Shown here in pieces: positions 50,904 through 61,688 of a DNA stretch of 64,000 nt. How positions within the stretch are numbered: the stretch's first letter is position 1; each line of letters starts with the position of its first letter. Both the position numbers and the translations under genes were made by a program. The DNA comes from Erythrocercus mccallii (lineage: Eukaryota > Chordata > Aves > Passeriformes > Dicruridae). The notes under the pieces are model-generated. The model ran no database searches and had not been told where the DNA came from. It saw only the letters and a program-made list of their open reading frames with translations. The stretch spans positions 89,541 through 153,540 of the forward strand of contig VZRG01000201.1 in the NCBI GenBank assembly GCA_013397435.1, given 5' to 3'.

Positions 50904-53900
50904 GACTGTGTGGTGCTTAGTTGCCAGCTAGGGTTCAACCATGATACCTGACCAGAGTAAAACTTGGTATTTTCCATTCTAACCCTCTGCATAACAGGGT
51001 TTCAAGCCTTTCCCATTATCCAATCCCACTCTTTTATAATTTTTGTTCTTCCTTCACTGAGAAGTTAACTAGTTGAGTGTTGGAGCAGTTTAAGTTCTCC
51101 ATTCCCAAAGAAGTCATGTCAGTCAGAACAAGGATTTTAGGAAACCAGGGCAACACTTGCAAAGGGTTTTTTAAATATAAGTCTCTTATTGTAGTTGGAT
51201 TTGTATCCAGGAGTCTCTATTGTGTTCTGTCATTAAACTCTGAGACCAAATTGCTTCCTGCTTCTGGGTTTTGGGTTTCAATTTTAAGCTTCTGAAAATA
51301 GCCTAACTATTACATATATTTTCCCTGCCTTATCAATATTTAAAACTACCCTGAGAGGATACTGGGTAGGATACTATATTATCCAGCAGCTCTCAGAAAG
51401 GCAGGTGGATATGAAAAAATGTCTCAAGGATGTTTATGTAGGTAAAAAAAACCAAAACAACATTACTAATTCCCTGACCAGAAAGAATTGTGATGTCATT
51501 ATAGTCTTGTTTCATCATCTTTCATTGAAAGGAATTAGGAAATAAATAAAAATAGTGGTGTTAAGTAGCAAAGGAATTTCATTCTCCTCTGGGACATTTC
51601 CATGAGCCAGAGCTGGATTATAGCATAGATTTTGACCCAGAACTATAAACTTGAGGCATAAACACCTTAGGTTTGTGACAATACAATATTTACAGATCAC
51701 ATTAAAGGAAAAGGAAAGTTCTTATCCTCTCTGTTTCAGAGGAAAGCTTGAGAATAGAGGCTGGTTGTAAACCCGTCAGTGAAGTCTGTTCAATTTTACC
51801 AAGTCCATTCCTCCAGAATAGGACAAAAATCTGCAAAGGGATAAACACCATTCCCCCAGAGTAATTTCCATGGTCAGTTAGACCACCACCCTTCAGAGAA
51901 CAGTGTTTTGGAATGGGACAAACCACTGCTCCACTGGAATGGGAACCTTAGGAAAGCCAAGGGGCAGTGAGATTTCCAGCAATCAGCCCTGTTGTGAGCA
52001 GCCATGCCTGCTTTAGTGTCCCTTCCTTTATCTTTTCCAGACGGTAAAAACCAAGCCTCACCTGTAGCACAGGCAGCTTTTTTTCACCAGAATCCTGATG
52101 TTGAAACTGCTCGAATCAAGGGCAGCCCTTTCTTCCCCTGGCATGTGAAACAACTTCTCCTTCCTCTGAGCAGGGCATGTGCTGAGAGCTTGCTGCACAT
52201 CCCAGGGAGTGGATGAGACGTTCCTGGGGAGCAATCAGGACCTCAGGAGGAAGTTGGGGTCTGCAATGCAGCCTTACACGACATGTGAGAAATGATGCCC
52301 TCAGTTGTATTATTTTATTATTTATTTAAGATGAATGCACACTGACCACAGTGTTTATGGACAGTCATTGCAGCTATATCCTTAGGGAGCAGTTCTCTAA
52401 AAAGTACCATATAAGAGAGAGACACAGAACCATGTAAGGAAGAAGGAATGGAAAAACTATCAGACGTGGTTTGTTTTCACCTTTGTTGAATCCTAAATAT
52501 GATGCTAGCATAATGAAAAATCAGAATCCAGGAGTTAAAAAATGACAAAGTTTTCTCCAAAAAGAAGTAAGAAGATAATTTCCTCCAACACAATGAAAAT
52601 ATTACTGATAGCAGCCTATAAAATTTTTATCTTTAACCACACTGAAATCAGTCCTTTAAAAGTCAAATCTTCTTTTGATTGTAATGATAAAATTACAAGA
52701 ATGTTACCAGACTACATAGAGGTATAATAAGGCCCTGAAATATTCTAATAGAGTAAGTCTGTGGTATGCTTAAATTCAGGAAATTATGAAATTTCCAAAA
52801 GCCCAGAAAGCATCACATGAATATAAAATATTGAATCTATGAGAATGGAAGAAGATATAAATATATCAACAGATTTTGGAGTGTTTAATAGAACAAAGAA
52901 AATGTTTTAGTATAAATGTTTGAGGAGTCAAAACCATCTAAGCCCACAAGGGCATGCAAGAGTAGGAGCAGGATTCAAATTTCAAATGACTAGTGAAAAT
53001 GGGCAGGCATTTACCTGGCCTCATAGTGGAAATCTGAAATGAGGCTAATACATAGCATCAGCAGAAATCCACAGGAGCACCAGAATGTAAAAAAGGATTT
53101 AGGAAACACTGCAGGAAGTACCCTGTATATTTCACTTGCAAATATTATTTTGCTATTTTTTTAATATTAAAGTTACCTAAAAAATATGTTATAAGGAGAA
53201 AATAAACAGTACTTTTAAAGAAATAATTTTATCTTAATAACTATTACATTTATGCAAATAAAAATTACAAAATCAACTGTCCTTCTCTGTGCAGCTGGCA
53301 CTGGAAGGAGAGACAAACGCAGGCATCAGGAACAGCTCAGTGTTAGAGACATCAGTTACAAATCCAGTACGAGGAATAGCTCAGCTCTGATCAGAGAAAA
53401 GAGCCATATGGCAATCAAGAAAAGTTACATTAATATGTAGTGAGACCAATTATAAAATTACTTTAGTAATGTAAAATCAGAGCAGAATGCCAAAGAAAAG
53501 ATGAAGGCTAAAATTTCTGCTGATTCTGTTAACTAAAACTCATGGGTGCATCAGCTTATCAGCACTAAATCTGAGACAGGCTATTCAGGAAGAAATAGAA
53601 AATGACAGAAAATGGAAAAATGCTGAGCTCAAACAGTGCATTGAGAAATTTTTCAACAGTATTATTATCTAGTTACCAGAGAAGTTTTACCTCCCTTGCA
53701 GGGTTCCTGTATGATGGTCTTCACTTAAATGCAATATCTATTTGCAATAATGGTGCAATGTAAATTAATGGAAACAAAAAATCCCTTTTAACACTATTAA
53801 TGATTTCACAAGCTGAATAAATGGAAGTATATCTACTGCAGGATAAAGAAGCTGTATATTTACCTAGACAGAATTGAGACCAGTACCAAAGTATCAGACT

Positions 53901-54027
53901 GAAGAAGAGTCTCTCAAGGCAAAACTGGGATGTTTGGAACCAGAGACAGGCACTGGCAAGAAATGATCATTGGAAGTTGTTTGATAAGGAGAGCAATTGC
54001 CCCACCATATCTTGGATAGCATTGGTG

Positions 54028-54062
54028 TACATATATATACATATATTTATATAAATATATGA
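54028..54062. repeat. AT-rich ATATATAC patch
   Basis: Imperfect alternating A/T with a few C. Confidence 0.75.
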
Positions 54063-57000
54063 ACAGATCACATGGAACTAGATTTTGGTAAGGAGCATTT
54101 GTGTTTCCTGCACAGAGTTGAAGATGACAACACTGGTGCCTGGAATTGGAAACAGCAGAGGCAGCATGTGGCACATAATCTCTACTGTCTTGTCCACTCT
54201 AGTAGAAATAGCAGGGTAGAAGAGCTAAAATTCCATCAGACCAGATTGTTTGGTCAGCTACTGCAGAACGATATTTGGGATCCTCACTGCCACCCAAAAC
54301 TGAATCCTTACTCTGGACAAGGACTAGGCAGTCAAGCAGGTAAAAGAAAGGATAAAAAAATATTCACACTTTCTTATTATTTTCTTTTTAGGTAACGTAC
54401 ACTGTCTGAGGAGTTTAGGTGATGCCTGAGCAAGGAGGAAATGTGGATATTGTTACTTGCACACAATCTAATGTGTCCTATAGACCTGGAAAGCAGCAAT
54501 GCCAAATGTAACTGCTTATGTGTACATGGGACCCTGCATGGAGATTGAGTGAGGCTTGGAGATATGCAAAAATTGTCTTCAGAGCCATGAGGAGGACAAA
54601 GATAGATTTTACTTCCATACAAATTCTAGTTCCTCCAGTAGTTTTCATGATTTTCGCCAGGTCTTGTAAAAGCTGTAAAAGGCAGGGAAATCAGAAGGAA
54701 GATGTATTATCCAGGCACTGTGCACCCATAATTCACAGAACAAAGTAGAAGCAAATATTGTGGCTAATTACTTCTTTCACTGCTTCAGTGTTGCAGACTC
54801 TTACTCTGGTTTCTGCAAAGAAGGGAATTTGTCTGACAGTGTCAGAACAGCCATCACAGGCAGAGCAGTGGGAATTTCCCACAAGGGCTGCTATCCCAGC
54901 CCTTTCTTTTTCAGAGAATAAACTGCAGTTCACTTGTAGTCAGACTGTGCAATTTGCTCAGCAATGAGAATTCACTCACAGCACATCACAACTCTCAGCA
55001 GTCAGATAAATAGCAACATTGAATTAGCAGTTGAAATAAATAAGACTCTGTAAAAGAAAACTGTAAGCATCAGAGAAAATCAATGGCAGGCTATACCTGC
55101 CTGTAGAAACACTATCACAAAAGATATTATTGAACAGCTTTGTGCAATTTCTGATGTCAAGATGCTGTCATATCTTGCTGCACATAATTCCATCAGTAGC
55201 ACACATGACAATGGAAGAAGTGCAGGACTACGAAATGATACACAGAGAAAAGCTGAAGAACTTTCAGAGGTACACTGTGGAAGATCTCAAGAACTATTAT
55301 CTCAGAATAAAATGCAGCTCTCTAGAGAATTTTGCAACAAGGCTGTGAATGAGAATTTAATTCACTTGAGTCCTCACTATTGTAAACACCACTAGAACAC
55401 AGGTGGAAATGGTCAAACACACATCTCAACCAAATGCAGTTACAAGATGTGCAAGCCCATGAGGGGCTGATGATAGCTATGAGAAGACAATTAAAATGTT
55501 AAATTTGCAAGAGGATAAAAGCAAGCTTCCTCAGAACAAGAAAGCCTCTCCTTGACACCCACATCAAACTGCCCCCACTATAGAGTTCTCTCTCTTGGGC
55601 TGAATACCAAGCAGATGGAATATAAGGTATTTCAATTAGTGGCAGCTATCAGTAAAACTGCTAAATGTTTGGAAAAAAAACCCCAATGTTTTCACAATGA
55701 TTGTGCTCTAAACGCTGATGGATTATTGCATTATTGGAGGTACACAGACTGTTTTTAAATTTGTGTCTTTTAATCTGAGATTATGAAGAATATGTACCAC
55801 AGAGTGATTGGCATTCCAGGTTTCTTGTGAAGCCATTAATATTTTTGCCACCAAGCTTTCTTGCCTGGGGCCATGTCAAACAACTCTGGGACTGATAGAG
55901 AGGCAATCAGAAGTGACAGGACAAGTGACAGCTCCGACAAGTGATTGTGGAATAACAAGTAAACTTGTACTTGGCTGTGGGAAAATGACCTAAACCTTAC
56001 TGTTAGTTCTGAATACCCCTTAGCAGCACGTGCTTCTCCACAGTATATTGTTATATTGTCAAAATGGTTAGCAGAAAGTGGAGTTTTTTTCAATGCATGA
56101 CTGAATTGCTCCATGTTTGTACCATGCTCAAGGAATAGGGTTGAGAGACAATGGTCACCGTGCAGGGCACAAACACCAGCCTGCTCTTTCTCTTCTGTTT
56201 TCATGTAATGCTTAACTCTCTTTCTCAATATGTTGCTGACTTTTCCTCTGAAGTCAGGATCAAAAAAATCCTTCTTTTATGTTATCTGTGAATGATCTCA
56301 AGCAGCAAAATTGTACATCAACAAGCAATAAAAAGGAAAATTTCTCTTATCAGGAAGAAGCACAGATATAAAGAAAGATAAATAAAAATTCTAAAAAAAG
56401 GCAAAAGGACCATTCTAAGATTCTTCTCTTTTTCCCTGTTTTTGGACCAAACCCAAGCTTATGTAAGATTGTGAGCGTGTTTGTTTATGTGTGGAGGTGT
56501 ATTTAACTTTATGCTAAGCTGTTTTCAAAGCAATCACCTAAATTTGATATCTGGGACCTTCGATTTGATGGCCTTCATGTCTACTTGCCTTTTCTCTTGC
56601 AGTCTTTCCACAGGGATGTTTTCACTGGCATCACTGAACTTTGATTTGAACTATTAAATGATATTTTGCTCTCCAATGTATCTACTGATATTTTATCCTT
56701 TCTAATGAGATAAAACCTCTCTTATTGTCAAGTGCATCTGAAAGTATTTTCTACTTAAAAGTGTTTGGCTGTTACACACGAGAAGGAAGGGGAAGAAATG
56801 AAGATGGTCTTATGGACATAAGCATTTGATCTGTTACAAAAATGTAACTAAAAGTAAGTGCCAAGAACTTTCTTTAGTATATTATCTAGAATGCTAGTTA
56901 AACTTCCAGCCAACATAGGGCTTCATTGTTTCATATCTAAGGGCAATAAAGGTCTGCCTCGAGGCCTACTTTAAATATGAGGCTGAAATTCTGAGATAAT

Positions 57001-57822
57001 GTTGTAGAAACAGAGTTCAAAAGGAGGTATAGTGATGGGAGCTAGCTGAACAGAGAAGGAGTGGCAGGAAGATGGGATAGATCTGAGGTGTGGAGGTGTC
57101 AGCAGTGAAGTGATTCAAATGCTTCCCTCTCAACACCAGCAAGAAGGTCTGCATCAGTATGTTTTGACCAGGAGCTGTCACAAACCATCAAACCATATGT
57201 AACAGTAACAAAAATACTAAACCACTAATTCTTTAAGGTCTGTAATAGGGGTTTTACTAATATACTGATGTTGACAACAAAATTCCATCTTTAGCTGACA
57301 TAAGTATTGTGGGCTGACCCACTGTAGAGTTTTTAGTAAGACTAGAAAGTTCTAATGAAGATTTTCTGAAGCAATCGATGAGATTTTACATTGAAATCCT
57401 TCTGTTTAGGTTGGCCACGTAATTTTAAAAAATAGGTCCCTAATTAGCTGCCTCTGCTTTCCTGGCCTCTCTTTAGCACAAAATCTAAACCTTGAAACCA
57501 CAGGTTTAGATGTTCTTCTCACTGTCTTGCTAAACATCAGAATACTCTTCTGGTTGTCAATACTCACTGGAATAAACTCTCCAAAGACCCCAAATTTCCA
57601 TTTCCCAAAATACCTTGTGCAGTTTCAATGTTTACTCTTTGGATGGACACAGGAGCTGGATAACTCCCTGACCCTAAGCACCACAGCTGGAGGTATCAAG
57701 TACCATCTTGTAGCCAATTACAGTCACCCCCAAAATCATACTTAATTCAAGTCAGAGGAAAATTAAACAGGATACATTTACTAAACCAAACTAGGCACAT
57801 CTGCAAAGCTGTATAATAGTTT

Positions 57823-57838
57823 AAAAAAAAAAAAAAAA
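57823..57838. repeat. A homopolymer, 16 bases
   Basis: An uninterrupted A-run. No retrocopy or LINE body was recognised beside it. Confidence 0.95.
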
Positions 57839-60372
57839 TACGTCCACCTGCCTAAAGACAACCTCTAATCCTTTCTCTCACCCCACATATACCACAGCTG
57901 ATACTGAAAGGCTGTCTTCCTCTTTGCTGCTGAAAATTTCAGCTGTCACCAACAACTAAAATCCAAGTTCACCTGTATAAAAGTCCAAATGTTTAGGGCA
58001 AACCTGTTTTATAGCTGGGATCCATCTACTGGGATTGTTTGTACTCCCTATGTCCATTGTCTCTGACCCAAACAGACCTGCTTGTAGATGTTGGTATCTG
58101 TGTATCTGGCACAGTTTTGCCAGTGTTGTTAGAGGGTTTAAACCCTTATTCTTGTCTAAACTTCCAAAAAGTCTGTAATATGCAACAAAGCATGGTGCCT
58201 TTTTGTAGTGAGTGGGCAAATTTCACCTCTCAGCCTTTTGTCTCAGCCTCTCAGCCTGATGTCTTCTCGGAGTCAGCTTTAGTATTTCACATACAGATCC
58301 AGACCAACGGATTTTATGGAGACAGGCACATGAGCTAGATGCAGATCATCACTGGTATTTGCCTCAGATCAGATATTAAGGTCATCAAGGACTTTGGGTG
58401 TCTAAGGTTTTGGCCATCTTGAAATGTAACATGACAGCCTGCCAGAGCAAACGAAAGATGGCAAGAGAGTGCACTGACAATTGTTGCAGAAGGCATCAGA
58501 AATCTTTGCTGGACTGGTTCTCATAAAGCTGCACTTGGAACTGTAAATATACTGAGGCTGCAGATGGAAAGTACTAAATTATTTCTGAGGGCAGCTGGGA
58601 CTGAGCAGGTTTTGCTACAGGACGGTGGTTAGAGCCCATCCTGTTGCCTTATCGCCCTGATCACATTTGCCTTCTCTGCAGCATCTGTTCAGAATGATGT
58701 TTTCCCAGGCTGTATGTACTAATAATATATTATTTAACAAACACTTGAAGGGGTGTGATGGTGTCAGGAACATTTTGGATAACAACTCTTATCCTCCTAC
58801 TCTTCTGTCACTTCATTTGTTTCCCACAAGGGTATTTCTCAGCTCTGAATTTGATCCTTGATATCTATGAAATGAAAGAAGAGGTATGAAAACAGGATAC
58901 ACTTTTTTTTCCCCCATTTCTTTTAATTTAGGTTTAAGGTTAACAAAATGATTCAAATTAGGAAAATAAATCTTCTCCAAGCCCAAAGAGCTTTGTTTTC
59001 CCTTTGAAGTCACACCAATTTTAGTGAAATCTCAAACCAATTATGTTAATTTCTTTTTAATAGCTTCATAGGAAATCAGCACAAAGAACTATTGGTTTTA
59101 GTCCTGTGAGCCTCTGCACTATGCATTGTCACCACAATCAAGAGAATCAGTCACATTATTTGCTGAATAAAAAAGCTTTACTAGCCTCCTCTTTTGGTAT
59201 ATGGTAAACTGTCCTCAGAGATAACCTATCTCTCATGCTTGACTAGGGAAGAAGATGAAGCTTGATGCTTAATGTGTATGTATAAAGCTGGAAAATTAGT
59301 CTCTAAAATGTGGAACTGTATTTTGAAAGCAACTACATCTTCAGGACCTGTAAATATTTGTAATATTCATGTTTCTTATCCACCTATGGTATCACCCTCC
59401 ATCCTTCCTTTTGCCAGGTAGCATTCCTGAAAGGAGACATCACCATCACTGAGAGCTTAAATATCTAATGCAGATTTCTAGTGAAGAAAAGTAAAAAACC
59501 ACAAGTCTTTTGTTGGGATGTTACAAAGGAGGCTTTTTAGAAAGGAATGACTTGAAACCTCCAGGAAACACTGGATGGACAAGATGGACAAGGGAGATAA
59601 AAAATAAGAAAGGTGAGAAATGAAGAAGAATGATGACTACACTATAGCTTTTTAGAAGCACAGAGGATTGCTGAAAGTGCCAGAAAGATGTGGTTAAAAG
59701 CCACCAGGATAAAAGAAGGAACTCCAGGGAAAGGTGGGGATCAAGGGTCATAAAATCCTGCTGCTTTTGCATTTTGGGGAGATTTTTTGGGGAGAAAGGT
59801 AGTGGGTCCATAAGTAAGTCATCTTTTTCACACTACATTTTATTCTGATCCTGGATAAAATGCAGCTATGATAACTTATTTACTGCTGCACTTGAGGTCT
59901 TGAAGTTCTTTGAAGTCTTCAGAGACCTTAAAGTAATGGAAGAGTGATACAAATAGCACATAGGTGTAAAAATTTCCCTATATTTTATCTGCTGTAAAGA
60001 CTGCTAGAAAAAAAACATTAAATTCCTCTACTTATGCTTTAAACTTAGTTATGGCCCTTCTCTTTTCATTAGTTTCTTGGATTCTGTCTTCATGTATGTG
60101 GTTTTGTTTTGTGTTTCTTTTTGTGGGGGTTTTGTTTGTTTGTTTTTCTGTTGTGGATAACATCTTAGTGCTATTATTTTCATTTACTTTGCTACTTTTC
60201 TGAGCTTCTCTTGGCTTTTCTCATTTCGGAATTACACCAGACCTGGCATCTGTCTTATTTGGACAAGATCTGTCTTATACTGTGTTATTTACACAAGATT
60301 CACATATGTTTTTGAAGAAGGCTTCTTTAGCCTTGGAAAATATGCTAATTTTTCTGCCTAATGATGTGGTCT

Positions 60373-60850
60373 TGTATCCTGGATTCATCTGGGACTGACT
60401 ATTTTCTTCCAGATAGCTGGTGAAGTGCCGTGTTTCAGATTCATTATGAGAATAATGTTGATAACATGATATTTTGGTTGGTGCTGAGCAGTGCTTTGCC
60501 TGAGCCAAGGACTTCTCAGTGTCCTGTGCTCTGCCAGTGAGCAGGTGCACCAGAAGCCAGGAGGGAACATGACCAGCAGAGGTGGCCTGAACTGGCCAAA
60601 GGGATATTCCACACCCTAGAATGTCATGCTCAGAGTATGAACTGGAGGGAGCTGGCTGGAAGACAGCTGATCACAGCTCAGTGATGGGCTGGGCATTGGT
60701 CAATGGGTGGTGAGCAATTGTACTGTGCATTACTTGTCTTGGGTTTTATTCCTCTCTTTCCCCATTTCATTCTCAGTGAGTTCTGTTTTATTTCAATTAT
60801 TAAACTGTTCTTATCTCTTACCTTTTTTTCTGATTCTCCCCCCCACCCCA
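60373..60850 (+). mobile_element. Avian ERV LTR, left part (split by CR1)
   Basis: It starts TGTATCCTGGATTCATCTGG. Landmarks are ATTATGAGAATAATGTTGAT, GGCCAAAGGGATATTCC (core at 60601-60610), CATGCTCAGAGTATGAACTG (a damaged TATA area), GGGTGGTGAGCAATTGTACT and ATTAAACTGTTCTTATCTC. It belongs to the same LTR family as 11977-12592 and 50347-50946, in plus orientation. It breaks off after CTGATTCTCCCCCCCACCCCA, where CR1 sequence starts, and its missing end lies at 61626-61688. Exact breakpoint is uncertain by a few bases. Confidence 0.9.
60799..60804 (+). promoter_or_regulatory. Possible poly(A) signal of the LTR (ATTAAA)
   Basis: ATTAAA in the conserved TTCAATTATTAAACTGTTC block of the LTR. 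The equivalent position in the LTR at 50347 also has ATTAAA. Confidence 0.4.
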
Positions 60851-61625
60851 CAAGTTTAATGATGTTTAATAAGTTCAAGTGCTGAGTTCTGCATTTTGGC
60901 CACAAAAACTCCCTGTGATGTTACAGGCTGGCTATGGTGTGGCTGGAGAGTGCCCAGGCAGAAAGGGAATTGGAGGTACTGGTCAGCAGCTGGCTGAAGA
61001 TGAGCCAGCAGTGTGCCCTGGTGGCCAAGAAGGCCAGTGGCACCTGGCCTGTATCAGGAATGGTGTGGCCAGCAGGAGCAGGGAGCTCATTCTTCCCCTG
61101 TACCTGGCACTGGTGAGGCCACACCTTGAGTGCTGTGCCCAGTTCTGGCCCCTCAGTTTAGGAAGGACGTTGAGACGCTGGAACGCGCCCAGAGGAGGCA
61201 ATGAGGCTGGTGAGGGGCTTGGAACACAAACCCTGTGAGGAATGACTGAGGGAGCTGGGGTTGTTTAGCCTGGAGAAAAGGAGACTCAGAGTTGACCTTA
61301 TCACTCTCTACAACTTCCTGAAAAGTGGTTGTAGTCAGGTGGGCGTTGGTGTCTCTCTCCAGGCAGCAACTGACAGAATGAGGGGACTAAGTCCTAAGCT
61401 GCACCAAGGGAAACATAGGTTGGATATCAGGAAAAAGTTTTTTACAGAGAGGGTGATAAAGCACTGGAATTGTCTCCCCAGGGAGGTGGTGGAGTCATGA
61501 TCCCTGGATTTGTTTAAAAAAGACCTAGTGCCATGGTTTAGTTGAGGTGTTAGGGCTGGGTTGGACTCAATGATCTTGAAGGTCTGTTCCAACCTGGTAA
61601 TTCTGTGAATTCTGTGATTCTGTGA
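60851..61625 (+). mobile_element. CR1 LINE, RT C-terminal half and 3' end, inserted in the LTR
   Basis: ORF2 is recognisable in plus frames: a CxVLHFGH block near 60880-60900, LEVLVSSWLKMSQQCALVAK, and a VASRSRELILPLYLALVRPH segment. The LECCAQFW tail and LRVDLITLYNFLKSGCSQVG at about 61280-61340 follow. The 3'-UTR follows with GATATCAGGAAAAAG, then CCCAGGGAGGTGGTGGAGTC and GGTTGGACTCAATGATCTTG. It terminates with ATTCTGTGAATTCTGTGATTCTGTGA (61600-61625). This terminal repeat and UTR differ from the ATTCTATGATTCTA type elsewhere, so it is another CR1 subfamily. Stops and shifts (for example the TGA right after the first FKC codons) show it is inactive. Frames 60879-61238 and 61261-61500 belong to this element. 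Confidence 0.93.
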
Positions 61626-61688
61626 AGTGGTGGAGGGTGGTGAAGAAATGAGAGAGTGCCTGTGTTGAACTGGGGTTAAACCCCAACA
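61626..61688 (+). mobile_element. Avian ERV LTR, right end (after the CR1)
   Basis: The segment GAGAGAGTGCCTGTGTTGAA then CTGGGGTTAAACCCCAACA corresponds to the terminal block of this LTR family (compare 50900-50946, GTGTGGTGCTTAGTTGCCAG to the end). It closes the LTR begun at 60373 with a CA end. The first bases after the CR1 are less certain. Confidence 0.75.

Larger units (their letters stand above)
50347..50946 (+). mobile_element. Solo LTR of an avian endogenous retrovirus, plus orientation
   Basis: It starts TGTGCTGGTTTTGGCTGGGG and ends GGTTCAACCATGATA. It shares with the LTRs at 11977 and 60373 the landmarks GGCTGGAGGTGCACAAGGAA, GGGATATTC (50566-50574) and CATCATGCTCAG, an ATTAAACTG block and the GTGGTGCTTAGTTGCCAGCT end region. 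Flanks TCTGA and CCTGA would be a 5-bp target duplication with one mismatch if the last bases (TA) are a mutated CA. An ATTAAA poly(A)-type signal is at 50777-50782. The TATA region is degraded. No internal viral genes are adjacent, so this is a solo LTR. Confidence 0.85.
50947..60372. other. Long stretch without recognisable gene
   Basis: About 9.4 kb in which I identify no gene or named repeat. It contains an AT-rich patch (54028-54062) and a run of 16 A (57823-57838). A somewhat GC-richer block (51900-52280) and many short unsupported open frames are also present, including 55836-56228 on the minus strand and 54072-54395 on the plus strand. Confidence 0.5.

Noticed and set aside
57823..57838. 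A16 run as a possible retrocopy poly(A) tail
   Set aside because: No retrocopy or LINE body recognised upstream and no flanking duplication seen.
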